From assembly GCF_007859915.1 (NCBI RefSeq), contig NZ_SJPM01000024.1, positions 1 through 53,367 on the forward strand: 53,367 nt of DNA. The letters are read 5' to 3'. The DNA comes from Neorhodopirellula pilleata. GTDB taxonomy: Bacteria > Planctomycetota > Planctomycetia > Pirellulales > Pirellulaceae. Below, in pieces: positions 8,618 through 16,463 of the stretch; the first letter of the stretch is position 1, and each line of letters opens with the position of its first letter. Under the pieces are notes generated by a model. The model was not told the DNA's origin. It did no database searches and was given only the letters and a program-made list of their open reading frames with translations. The position numbers were made by a program, and so were the translations under genes.

Positions 8618-9237
8618 ATGCAGTATCTGCTTGAGTTCACCGACGCGGATCTGATCGCGGCCACGCTGGCCGATAACGAAATGACGCTCGATGACTTGCG
8701 CCACGATGTCCAGCTATTGGCTCGGCGTCAATAGTTGCGCACCGACATGGACGCGATCGTTCCGCTCGAAGGCGAGGCCAAGAAGGCTGGCCAAGCAAAT
8801 CGAGGAAGCCGAGCAAGCGTTCGCGATGGCGACTGCCAAGCACGAAGAAGCCATGTCGCCGCTCTTCATCCGTCGCTGGCGCGATCGCCGCGATCCGCAA
8901 GCGAGCCAACCAAGCCCGCATGGACTTGCGGTAAACCTGCGAGGACCGTGAACTGGTCACCGAGTACGACGAGTTCATCGAGCAGCTCAACGAAGCCCAG
9001 CACGAACTGGCCCGCCTCGATGAGGAGATCACCAAACGCAAAAGCTGGATAAGCCAGGACAAAGAAAAGGCCAAGGCGACGCCGTTCCGCCAGGAAGCGA
9101 GCCGCTACACCTCGCAGGTGGAGGAGCACGAGCGAATCCTGGCCGACCTTCAGGCGAAGTTTGAGCCTGCAGAAAACGTGGTCCGTGCTTTGCAAGAACG
9201 GGTTTCCTCGATCGAAAATCAAATGCTCCAGCCTTAG
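8618..9237 (+). pseudogene. Decayed coiled-coil protein gene
   Basis: A once continuous gene can be read by changing frame. It begins at the ATG at 8618 (MQYLLEFTDADLIAATLADN..) and meets an in-frame TAG at 8732-8734. The same frame goes on as LRTDMDAIVPLEGEAKK, shifts near 8785 to RLAKQIEEAEQAFAMATAKHEE, shifts again near 8880 to AIAAIRKRANQARMDLR, meets TAA at 8932-8934, then runs open as ELVTEYDEFIEQLNEAQHEL.. to the TAG at 9235-9237. All pieces are rich in Glu, Lys, Gln and Ala with coiled-coil spacing. The original product was about 205 residues. Two stops and two shifts make a sequencing error unlikely as the sole cause. I cannot name the family. Confidence 0.75.
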
Positions 9238-9419
9238 CCGCACCCCTCGCATGTGCAGCTCCTGCCTCTGTTTCGGGGAATTTGCAGCGTGCGAAGAGTC
9301 AGAACTCGCTGGGACCGAGGCAAATCCCCACCCTCGGTTCCAGCGATCTGGACACGTAAGTACCCTGCTTGGTAAGCAGAGTGGGCTAAACTACCATAAA
9401 CTGAAAAAGTTCCGAACCA

Positions 9420-10094
9420 ATGGCTGTCAAGATCAAACCAAATCCAGAGCAACTTAGCCAGCTTCTTCGCTGCGCAGAGCTCGATAGCGGGAAACTGGCG
9501 GATCTGGTTATTCACCTTGGGCAACTCGCTGAGACGCCTCTGGTTCCTGAACATCTACTTAGCGAACTAAAGACGCAGCTCAGTGAAGAAGATGCGGAGC
9601 TTTTGCTGTCGCAGATCCTTTCGCTCAGCATGCTGGTTCGCGTAAGTGAGTCGAAATCGGTTGATGTCATGAAGGCGTTGCGAGTCGCGATGTCTAGCGA
9701 AGATCAGCAAGCCGAATGGGACTCGATTGCAGGATCAATGCAGGGTCTGGTTGACTCTACGCCCGTTCGTCTTGTGACGAAGGCAATGGAGTTGAGCTAC
9801 GACTATGCGAACCTTCTTCGGAAGGCACGGATCATTACGGATTTGCGGCCTCTCTTCGACGATGAGGGGGAAAAGGTCGAAGGCGGCGTGGTTACCCATA
9901 CATTGCGCATAACATACTCCAGCGATGATGGGGGGCACGAAGTAAGCCTCGCACTCGACATAAAAGATGTTGAGAAGCTACATGAGCAATGCGAGCGAGC
10001 AATTAAGAAAGCAAACACTATCAAAGACGAGTTTGTTCAATCGACCGGGAAACCATGTCTGATATCTGGTGAATCGGAGAAACGCGATGAATAG
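9420..10094 (+). CDS. Hypothetical protein, first gene of accessory cassette
   Basis: 224 residues starting MAVKIKPNPEQLSQLLRCAE. The first 130 residues are predicted by eye to be helical and rich in Leu, Glu and Ser (ELDSGKLADLVIHLGQLAE, LSELKTQLSEEDAELLLSQILSLSML). After about residue 155 comes a beta stretch (GGVVTHTLRITYSSDDGGHEVSLALDIKDVEKL), then a last helix with CERAIKKANTIKDEF. There is no signal peptide, transmembrane segment or known catalytic motif. Its end overlaps the start of the next gene by 8 nt, so the two are probably translated together. A/T-ending codons look commoner than in the flanking core genes, which suggests acquisition. I do not recognise the family. Confidence 0.75.
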   Translation: MAVKIKPNPEQLSQLLRCAELDSGKLADLVIHLGQLAETPLVPEHLLSELKTQLSEEDAELLLSQILSLSMLVRVSESKSVDVMKALRVAMSSEDQQAEWDSIAGSMQGLVDSTPVRLVTKAMELSYDYANLLRKARIITDLRPLFDDEGEKVEGGVVTHTLRITYSSDDGGHEVSLALDIKDVEKLHEQCERAIKKANTIKDEFVQSTGKPCLISGESEKRDE

Positions 10095-11034
10095 CTTAAC
10101 CATCGGTCCACGAGAATTCCTCCAACAGGTCCGTCAACTCGAAGGCGAAGTAAGTAGTACCAACGACCAGAAGGCTTGGTATTGGAGATCTACTCCTCGC
10201 AACTCACGGTTGCAAGCATTGGTCAATTGGCCACAGCGGGTTCTACTATCCGGAATTCGTGAAGCGACCATGGACGCCGCTGAAACTGAATCAAAAGACG
10301 TAGGTGAAACTAAAAAGCGAGCTTGTGGTTGGCTGCATTCGACGCAAACAAAATCGACTAGCAGTGCCGATGTGAGAATTTTTGCCAAGTTGCCAAGCCC
10401 GGACTTAAAGGCATTTGATGTCTTTGTGACTGCTGTTTCGCACGAGGCGTCTAAAACTGGTGTCGAAGCGTGGAACAAGATTTTTGCATATACCGACTTT
10501 GACGCAATGCCCCTCTATGTTTCGATCCTGACACTTGCTGCAACGGAAGAGAAGAACGTTGACCTCCCAGCTCGGCGAGTATTCGTCGAGCGGTGTCGCC
10601 GTTCCATACGAGCCAGAGGAATCGCGGATGGGTTGATCGAAATTGTTCAAGACAGAACTCGATCGGTTCCTCGGCGCGATCAGTACTTGCGAACTGCTCA
10701 TATGGTTGCTTGCTTGGAAGAGCAGACCGCGACTAAAGACTACATCAAGGCAGCCATTGCGTTTGAGAAGCTGGGTGACATTCGATCGGCGCTTGCTTGT
10801 GTCTACCGAAACACGCGTTATCGCTTGAGAGATGGCCAGGCGAAAGAACTCGATGAAGACGTGCGGACCCTCGATATCGATGAAGCAGGTGTCGACACCA
10901 TGCTTGCGGTGCTAACTGCCACCGCACCAATCAAATCGAGCTTGCCTAGTCGCAAAGCACTCTATCGAGGAGTACGCCGAACGCTCAAGAAACGTGGCCA
11001 ATTGGAATATGGACTGCTCGACGGTCTGAAGTAA
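10087..11034 (+). CDS. Hypothetical protein, second gene of accessory cassette
   Basis: 315 residues from the ATG at 10087, preceded by GGAG at about 10075-10078. An upstream in-frame ATG at 10069 is also possible. The sequence opens MNSLTIGPREFLQQVRQLEGEV and is largely alpha-helical. Around 40-70 it has WPQRVLLSGIREATMDAAETES. The stretch SILTLAATEEKNVDLPARRVFVERCRRSIRARGIADGLIEIVQD and the later YIKAAIAFEKLGDIRSALACVYRNTRYRL resemble TPR/HEAT-like helical hairpins. There are no transmembrane segments and no enzyme motif that I can see. It overlaps the gene before it by 8 nt and ends 6 nt before the next start, so the three form one transcription unit. I do not recognise the family; a scaffold role is only a guess. 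Confidence 0.75.
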   Translation: MNSLTIGPREFLQQVRQLEGEVSSTNDQKAWYWRSTPRNSRLQALVNWPQRVLLSGIREATMDAAETESKDVGETKKRACGWLHSTQTKSTSSADVRIFAKLPSPDLKAFDVFVTAVSHEASKTGVEAWNKIFAYTDFDAMPLYVSILTLAATEEKNVDLPARRVFVERCRRSIRARGIADGLIEIVQDRTRSVPRRDQYLRTAHMVACLEEQTATKDYIKAAIAFEKLGDIRSALACVYRNTRYRLRDGQAKELDEDVRTLDIDEAGVDTMLAVLTATAPIKSSLPSRKALYRGVRRTLKKRGQLEYGLLDGLK

Positions 11035-11040
11035 CAAATC

Positions 11041-11787
11041 ATGGATCGGGTTCATCGACAAGCGGATAAATCGGTTGACCAGCTTCGGCACGTCGCTGTT
11101 GTGATTCGTGAAGTAGGCGATTCCGGTGACGACCAGCGACATTCCGGTATCACTTATCGAGTCGACGAGTCTGGTCCGATTCAGTTCTTGCATTTAGGCT
11201 GGCACCGCCAATTGGCGCAGCAAGGCCATTTGTCGAGTAAGTACTTTTGGGTTGATCCGCAAGTTCCGACAGCGAGACTTCGACAAGTTGCTGCGATCTG
11301 CGAGGATATTGCTCACGCGAATCTCGTTGAGCAAATTCCGTATTCGTTCGGATCTCCTGTCAATGCGTTCGATGATCGCACGAAGAAGTTCCTTCTTGGT
11401 CCGACAACGACCGGCTTAACTTGCGCGAGTTTCGTGCTGGCAGTTTTTGAACGCGCACAACTGCGGCTAGCTCGTTACATGGGTTGGGCTGCGCCCGATT
11501 TGGATGACATCCGTTGGCAGCAGAGCGTTCTTGAGGCGTTGCGAAACGATCCACGCGTCTCGCCGGAGCACATCAACGCCGTCGAACGCGAAGTTGGAAA
11601 CTCTGTTCGGTATCGTCCCGAGCAAGTGGCTGGCGCTGCGGCGATCCGAAAACGACGCCCTGTTAAGTATCAGTACGCCAAGAGCCTCGGAAGCGAGATC
11701 GTGCGTTTCCTTCGAGGCGAACAGCCAATTGGCGAATATCGATTGTCGCGTTGGGATCGATTGCTTGATCGGCTTGGTTTGGCGTAG
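11041..11787 (+). CDS. Candidate permuted NlpC/P60-like cysteine peptidase
   Basis: 248 residues. The motif GLTCASFVLAVFERA (Cys128) looks like the nucleophile helix of papain-like NlpC/P60 enzymes, where Cys starts a hydrophobic helix after a Gly/Thr turn. The strand and loop IQFLHLGWHRQL (His51 or His55) comes before the Cys, as in the circularly permuted YiiX/LRAT-like branch. HVAVVIRE and HSGITYRVDES form the preceding strands, and YSFGSPVNAF lies between the two. The C-terminal third (after 150) is helical and basic (AAIRKRRPVKYQYAKSLGSEIVRFLRG). No signal peptide is visible, so it should act in the cytoplasm; an amidase or de-conjugating role is possible. It is the last of the three cassette genes. 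The assignment rests on motif spacing by eye. Confidence 0.6.
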   Translation: MDRVHRQADKSVDQLRHVAVVIREVGDSGDDQRHSGITYRVDESGPIQFLHLGWHRQLAQQGHLSSKYFWVDPQVPTARLRQVAAICEDIAHANLVEQIPYSFGSPVNAFDDRTKKFLLGPTTTGLTCASFVLAVFERAQLRLARYMGWAAPDLDDIRWQQSVLEALRNDPRVSPEHINAVEREVGNSVRYRPEQVAGAAAIRKRRPVKYQYAKSLGSEIVRFLRGEQPIGEYRLSRWDRLLDRLGLA

Positions 11788-11804
11788 TTCGACGCTCGCT
11801 CAGG

Positions 11805-12032
11805 CTAGGTTGCCTTTGACTTGGGCTTTCGCTTTGAAGACTTCGCTTTGATGTTTGACTTGGCGGCGCGGATGCGTTCGAGCAGCACGCTCGCCGGTTC
11901 GTCATTCGGATCCTGCGGAACGAGTTGGCCTCGGAATGCTTTAGCGAGGAGCGATGGGGTTAGACGATCGACTAGCTGAAGCGTGGCTCTGCAGCGAGCG
12001 GTGATGTTATCAATATTCGCAAGGAGCTCAAC
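11805..12032 (-). pseudogene. hsdS: C-terminal remnant of type I restriction S subunit
   Basis: Reading the minus strand towards the stop at 11805-11807 gives VELLANIDNITARCRATLQLVDRL, then PSLLAKAFRGQLVPQDPNDEPASVLLERIR and a Lys/Ser-rich tail. The 'LLAKAFRG-LVPQDPNDEPASVLLERI' wording is the hallmark of the C-terminal end of HsdS specificity subunits. Only about 75 residues remain: both target-recognition domains and the first conserved helix are missing, and no hsdM or hsdR is in the window. The break lies near 12033, where the upstream region of the Lys-rich gene begins. The frame stays open beyond that only by chance, through the back of that gene. It is a scrap left by deletion. Confidence 0.85.
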
Positions 12033-12099
12033 TGTGTGGTCCCGTTGGCCACGGTGGCCAACGCGGAACCTCGAAACGCCCAACAACGGGAACACAAAC

Positions 12100-12465
12100 A
12101 TGGCTACCAAGAAGACCACCACCGCAACCAAGACCGCCCCCGCCAAGAACGCTTCGGCAAAGAAGCCGGCCGCCAAAAAGCAGCCCGCCCCGAAGACCGC
12201 CAAGGCGACCACGCCGAAGAAACCGGCCGCCACAAAAACGACCGACAAAAAGATGTCGCAGATCGACGCGGCCTTGGCGGTTTTGAAGAAGGCCCGCAAA
12301 CCTCTTTCATGCAAAGAGATGGTTGAGGCGATGCGCCTCCTGCCTGATCTGCTGTATCAGCGTGTCGCGGCTCCAGCCCTGTTCCAGCGTTTGACGTGCG
12401 TACCAGACCCGCGAGGGAAGATGCTTGATTTTTTGCATCAAGATGACGTTGTGCGCCCAGCTTAG
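12100..12465 (+). pseudogene. Lys/Ala-rich HARE-HTH gene fragment, fused at its 3' end
   Basis: From the ATG at 12100 the first 50 residues are almost all Lys, Ala, Thr and Pro (histone H1-like, DNA-binding tail). They are followed by MSQIDAALAVLKKARKPLSCKEMVEAM, the first helices of a HARE-HTH (HB1/ASXL-type winged helix) domain found in many Rhodopirellula proteins. After MVEAM, near base 12330, the domain stops and the frame runs into antisense sequence of the DUF1016 gene (RLLPDLLYQRVAA..) up to 12465. The last 45 residues therefore are not native. The short stretch GAGGCGATGCG at the joint may have served as microhomology. A truncated Lys-rich protein may still be made. It normally would bind DNA. 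Confidence 0.75.
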
Positions 12466-12922
12466 TTTCGTCACCGCACTCAACACGACCACGTCGGCCT
12501 GGGATAGTGCGACAGTGGGCGTTTTCGGCTCGTTGGTCAATTGGGCAACGGCCCGTTGCCCAAATAGGACCAGAAGGGGATACGCGTGGAAAAACTGAAC
12601 CATCAGTTTGAGATTTCGGGCGGAAAACCCCTTTTCCTCGGGCAATTCGTTCTTTAGGTCCGTAGCGAGTTTTTCCAACACGCCCGCTCCCCACCCCCGC
12701 AGCCTCCTGTCGGGCAGCGATCATCCGACCGATGCCCCAATTGGTAGAGAGCATTTCCGCGTGAGCCGCCATCGCGGCTCGCTGTTGGCCCTCCCGGACT
12801 CTGGCTTTGATCTCACCGAGCAGCTCGGGGTAGGAGAAAGTTGAATGATGAATGTTGAGTGATGAAGGCTTGGACTTGGCTCCTTTCTTCACCACCGCTC
12901 TTTTCTTCGTTTCATCATTCAT
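12307..12922 (-). pseudogene. Frameshifted and truncated DUF1016/YhcG-like nuclease gene
   Basis: From the ATG at 12922 the N-terminus reads a Lys-rich leader, then YPELLGEIKARVREGQQRAA and STNWGIGRMIAARQ, the DUF1016 N-terminal (YhcG) domain. Around 12690-12705, in a G-rich run, the frame is lost; the next frame restores GWGAGVLEKLATDLKNELPEEKGFSARNLKLMVQFF and LSWAHNVILMQKIKHLPSRVWYARQTLEQGWSRDTL, again classic DUF1016. The gene is then cut near 12330, where it joins the HARE-HTH fragment, so the whole C-terminal PD-(D/E)xK nuclease domain is missing. Members occur with restriction and toxin-antitoxin loci. The product is presumed non-functional. The start lies 4 nt after the preceding stop. 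Confidence 0.82.
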
Positions 12923-12925
12923 GAT

Positions 12926-13513
12926 TCAAACTTCATCCTTTCCCAAAAGCGCCGCTTCGAGTTGTGCCTTGAGCTGGCCGCGTGTGTCGGCGATCTGCTG
13001 GAACAGGCTTGCGTATTCGGGTAAGCGAGCCATCTACAGGTACATGGCTTGGAAGCCGTCGCCTTTTTCGATCTGCTCGGACATTGCCTCGATCCGTGCC
13101 TTGGTTTTGGTCAAATCACCGGCCTGGATGTATCGGTCGAACTCGATCGCCACGGCGTGCTTGACCGATTCGGCGAGAAACTCGACCGACGGCTCGTTCA
13201 GCCATGGGCAGGTTTCCTTGCTCAAGGTGATGCTCAAATCGACCGCTTTTGTTTTGACATCTTGCTCGCCGGTCATCACCACGCCTTCGACATCAAATTC
13301 CACCAAACCACTGTTGGGATCATTCGTCAAATGAAACCGGCATATGGCATGATGCAGATAATAGGTGTTGTGCGCACCGTGTTTGGAGAGTGCCGATTTG
13401 ACTTTCAGTACGAACGCTTCGTACTTCGGCGACGCATCCAATGGGACATCCAGTCGCCCCAAACTACGCAGTGGCAAACAATCGAATTCAAACTCCACCC
13501 AACGACCAAACAT
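12926..13513 (-). pseudogene. Hypothetical gene split by an in-frame amber codon
   Basis: The open frame from the ATG at 13513 gives 159 residues (MFGRWVEFEFDCLPLRSLG.. to ..GDGFQAMYL) and stops at TAG 13034-13036. The very next codon in the same frame is ATG (13033), and the frame continues 35 residues more (MARLPEYASLFQQIADTRGQ..) to TGA at 12926-12928. The continuation is helical and Gln/Ala-rich and fits the helix before the stop; a CAG to TAG change (Gln to amber) would explain the break. The N-terminal part is beta-rich (VEFDVEGVVMTGEQDVKTKAVDLSITL), the C-terminal part helical. I do not recognise the family. It precedes the DUF1016 remnant by 3 nt, suggesting a former operon. Confidence 0.6.
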
Positions 13514-13808
13514 CTCAATGACCTCTCAATGAACGATATCGTGACAACTTTCACATGGCGTTTCGTCTCGCCGCCCGAATTGGTTTCGAGTGCACTGTTT
13601 TGACCGATTTTAGCGGAAAAAGCGAGGAGAGGCAGCGATTGTGAAAAAAGCGACAAATCCGCAAGCGAACCGATGCGACAGGGCAGCTCGCGAATCGTGA
13701 CAGAATTTTCTTGACGACACCGTCGCGTTTCGGCAACAGTGAATCATCGGCCTGCGGTGAAGCGGCCATTGACTCATGTTTCTATCCCCGATTCAAGAGA
13801 GTGACACG

Positions 13809-14330
13809 ATGACCAAAGCCATGGGCTCGTCCCAACTTCCCACGATGGATCCGTCATGCATGCCCGCCGTGACGGCTCGCGAAATGATGGTTCGCAATCT
13901 GATCACGCTCTCACCAACGATGGACGCGCTCGATGCGCTCGACGTGCTGTTGCGCAATCGCATCTCCGGTGCACCGGTGGTGAATGAGGACGGTAAATTT
14001 CTGGGCACCTTCTCGGAGAAATCGTGTATGCGTTTCACCGTCTCGATGGCCTACGACGGAATGCCCAGCACGGACGTGTTCTCGTTAATCGATGCCAATC
14101 CTCCCACGATCATCGAAGAAACCGATTTGCTCACCATCGCTCAAACTTTTTTGACCGAATCGTGTCGGCGACTTCCGGTGCTCGACGGTGATGGTCGACT
14201 ACGCGGACAGATTTCACGTCGCGACGTGATGCGAGCCGTCCGCAGCCACCTGCACAAACCCGTCAAAAAGTCCGGAACGTCCGGGTTGTTCTTTAGCGCG
14301 ATCTTGTCGAGCGAAGAACGTCGGGTTTAG
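13809..14330 (+). CDS. CBS-domain pair protein
   Basis: 173 residues from the ATG at 13809 (MTKAMGSSQLPTMD), preceded by AGAGAG; an ATG at 13776 is less likely. Two CBS motifs follow one another: TAREMMVRNLITLSPTMDALDALDVLLRNRISGAPVVNEDGKFLGTFSE (about residues 22-72) and DANPPTIIEETDLLTIAQTFLTESCRRLPVLDGDGRLRGQISRRDVMRAV (about 93-145). The pair folds as a Bateman module that senses adenosine nucleotides. No other domain is present, so it probably regulates a partner protein in the cytoplasm. It lies just right of the decayed island and converges with uppS with an 18-nt spacer. Confidence 0.85.
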   Translation: MTKAMGSSQLPTMDPSCMPAVTAREMMVRNLITLSPTMDALDALDVLLRNRISGAPVVNEDGKFLGTFSEKSCMRFTVSMAYDGMPSTDVFSLIDANPPTIIEETDLLTIAQTFLTESCRRLPVLDGDGRLRGQISRRDVMRAVRSHLHKPVKKSGTSGLFFSAILSSEERRV

Positions 14331-14348
14331 GCCTCAGTCGCGGGTGCC

Positions 14349-15074
14349 TTAGAGTAGCCCGCCGAAGCGACGCTGACGGGACGCGAAATCCTCGACCGCG
14401 TCGCGAAAATCGTCTTCGCCGAAATCGGGCCAACATTTGGTCGTGAACCAAAGCTCCGCATAGCTGATTTGCCACAACAAATAATTGCTGATTCGAATGT
14501 CGCCACCGGTGCGGATCATCAAGTCCACTTCGGCAAGTCCTCGAGTGTCGAGCTGCTGGGCGATCGTCTCTTCGCTAATTTGATCGATCCTGAGCGATCC
14601 GTTTTGGACTCGCTCGGCGATCGATCGTGTCGCCCGGGTCAATTCGTCGCGACCACCGTAATCAACCGCCAAGACCAGCTCCGTGCCGGTGTTGTCGCGA
14701 CACAACCGCTGAGTCATTTCGACTTCACGAATGACCTCATCACCGAGTCGATCCAGTCGTCCGATGAATCGTAGTTGCAAGTTTTGATCTCGAAGCGTCT
14801 GACGTTCATCAATGAGGTACTGACGCAGCAAATGCATTAAGAATTCAAGTTCGGTCTTGGGGCGTTTCCAGTTCTCGCTCGACAAACAATACAAGGTCAA
14901 CGCCTCCAGTTTCCACTGGGCGGCAAGTTCGGTAACTCGTCTCACCGAAGCCGCACCGCGGCGATGGCCTTCGATGCGGGGCAGCCCAAGACTTTGCGCC
15001 CATCGCCCGTTGCCATCCATGATAATGGCGACGTGGCGCGGCATGACTTCTGAGGGAGGATCCGGTTGGGACAT
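14349..15074 (-). CDS. uppS: Undecaprenyl diphosphate synthase (isoprenyl transferase)
   Basis: 241 residues, normal for the cis-prenyltransferase family, which condenses isopentenyl diphosphates onto farnesyl diphosphate to make the C55 lipid carrier for envelope glycans. The N-terminal signature HVAIIMDGNGRWA contains the catalytic Asp20; GHRRGAASVRRV (substrate phosphate binding), LTLYCLSSENWKRP, LVLAVDYGGRDEL and the C-terminal DLMIRTGGDIRISNYLLWQISYAELWF follow in the expected order. The start MSQPDPPSEVMPRHV places the motif normally; MPRHV (Met11) is an alternative. Immediately upstream (15088-15183) is an 8-bp minisatellite, so its leader RNA may vary in length. The gene follows the LarA-like gene on the same strand. 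Confidence 0.96.
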   Translation of the reverse strand: MSQPDPPSEVMPRHVAIIMDGNGRWAQSLGLPRIEGHRRGAASVRRVTELAAQWKLEALTLYCLSSENWKRPKTELEFLMHLLRQYLIDERQTLRDQNLQLRFIGRLDRLGDEVIREVEMTQRLCRDNTGTELVLAVDYGGRDELTRATRSIAERVQNGSLRIDQISEETIAQQLDTRGLAEVDLMIRTGGDIRISNYLLWQISYAELWFTTKCWPDFGEDDFRDAVEDFASRQRRFGGLL

Positions 15075-15087
15075 GTCGGGATCGAAT

Positions 15088-15183
15088 AGGAAGACAGGAA
15101 GACAGGAAGACAGGAAGACAGGAAGACAGGAAGACAGGAAGACAGGAAGACAGGAAGACGGGGAGACGGGGAGACGGGGAGGC
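15088..15183. repeat. 8-bp minisatellite, 12 units
   Basis: Nine exact AGGAAGAC units (15088-15159) are followed in register by two GGGGAGAC units and one GGGGAGGC (15160-15183). The array fills most of the 120-nt spacer between the LarA-like stop and the uppS start and ends 13 nt before the uppS ATG. On the transcribed minus strand it is a pyrimidine-rich GTCTTCCT run, so it gives no ribosome-binding purines. Confidence 0.95.
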
Positions 15184-15194
15184 TGGTGTGAGGG

Positions 15195-16463
15195 TCAGTT
15201 CAGCGGGGCTTCCCAGAGACCGAGTGCAGGGTTTTGTACAAAGTAAAACTCACTTCCGTCGATATCGGTGTGAAAACCATCCTGCAGCTTATTGACGTCA
15301 TAGCGTTTCATGAGCTCGTCAAGATTTCCAGGGGTGAAACCGACGCCACGAATTTCTTCGTCCGTCAAATGGCCGGCCGCATAGACGACTTCGAATCGGT
15401 TCTCGGGCGAGCCGTGAACCAAATGAGCCGCAGCAGAAGGATCGTTCGCCAAGTCTTCGTTCTCGTCGACCAACCGCATGATCTCGGATTTCGTTCTGTA
15501 GCCGTACTTGCGAATCAAATGATCGATCCGCTTGTCCTCGCCGAACTCCTCCACAGCGGGACCAAGGACGGTTAACCGCCCGCCGGTCGCGATCGCCTTG
15601 CGAGTCCGATAGATGGCCTTGTTGCCAAGCCAAGTACTCTTGAATTCGCTCGGGTCCAAGTACGCCACAACATGTGTGGGCGGTTTGGGGAGATGAGTGA
15701 TGTTCACCTGACGAGCCAACTCGGCGGCTCGAAAGAACGTGTCATGGTCGTCGCCGATGAATAAGCCGCGAGTGTGCTTCGTTCCGTCTTTGAGCTGCTC
15801 GATGACGGTCAGTGCGTACAAGATCGGAAGATCTTGGCAGAAGTGATCTTGGGCGTAATTCAGGATCTGCCGCAACGGTGTGTTGGCGATCCCCAGTGTT
15901 TGATCGATTCCCACCATGGCGCTGAGATAGTGACTCTCATTAATGCCGCTGACGCCGCCGGTTCCGACGAACACGTTCTTGTTGTAGTTGGCCATCCCGA
16001 TGACTTCGTGAGGAACAACCTGGCCGAGCGAGAAAATCAAGTCATGGCCCCCGTCGCGTAACAAACGATTGACCTGCGCGGGCCACGCTTTATCGTAGAT
16101 CCCCCCGGTTACCTCGCGGACGAATTCGGCAGGAACCTCACCCAACTGCACAACGTCGTCACGCCAACGGTGAACCCGAAAAAGATCGTGCGGCACTCCA
16201 GGAAACATATGGTCGAGCTGAGCGGGGCTCATCGCCGAGTGCGTTCCCAAGGCAGGCATGATGTCCCGGACACGGTCTCCCAAAAGCTCGTGGCACAACA
16301 CCGTCAACTCTCCGGCCCGGCTGAACAAACGGGTTTGATCGGGCGGTAGCAGCAACACGTTCTGGACCGGAGTGATCGCCGCAAACGTTTCCTGCAAAGC
16401 CGCCCGCAGGTCATCGGTGGTCAACGATTGGGTTGGCGAGCCGTTGGAATAAAAAACTGTCAA
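15195..16463 (-). CDS. LarA-like (DUF2088) nickel-pincer racemase/epimerase family
   Basis: 422 residues, the usual family length. LarA enzymes racemise or epimerise 2-hydroxy acids with a nickel-pincer nucleotide. Family landmarks seen: PALGTHSAMSPAQLDHMFP (the T-H-x-x-M segment of the N-terminal domain), GGHDLIFSLGQVVPHEVIGMANYNKNVFVGTGGVSG (the PH..G..NK..G stretch around a Ni-ligand His) and a C-terminal Rossmann-like part (ATGGRLTVLGPAVEEFGEDKRID). Planctomycete relatives are often annotated D-mannonate epimerase; the substrate here is unknown. No larB, larC or larE cofactor-synthesis gene is in the window. It lies upstream of uppS on the same strand, separated by the minisatellite. Confidence 0.75.
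   Translation of the reverse strand: MTVFYSNGSPTQSLTTDDLRAALQETFAAITPVQNVLLLPPDQTRLFSRAGELTVLCHELLGDRVRDIMPALGTHSAMSPAQLDHMFPGVPHDLFRVHRWRDDVVQLGEVPAEFVREVTGGIYDKAWPAQVNRLLRDGGHDLIFSLGQVVPHEVIGMANYNKNVFVGTGGVSGINESHYLSAMVGIDQTLGIANTPLRQILNYAQDHFCQDLPILYALTVIEQLKDGTKHTRGLFIGDDHDTFFRAAELARQVNITHLPKPPTHVVAYLDPSEFKSTWLGNKAIYRTRKAIATGGRLTVLGPAVEEFGEDKRIDHLIRKYGYRTKSEIMRLVDENEDLANDPSAAAHLVHGSPENRFEVVYAAGHLTDEEIRGVGFTPGNLDELMKRYDVNKLQDGFHTDIDGSEFYFVQNPALGLWEAPLN

Noticed and set aside
11805..12314. A 169-residue minus-strand protein
   Set aside because: Only the part up to about 12032 is HsdS; the rest is the back of the Lys-rich gene and gives a Val/Phe/Ala-rich artefact.
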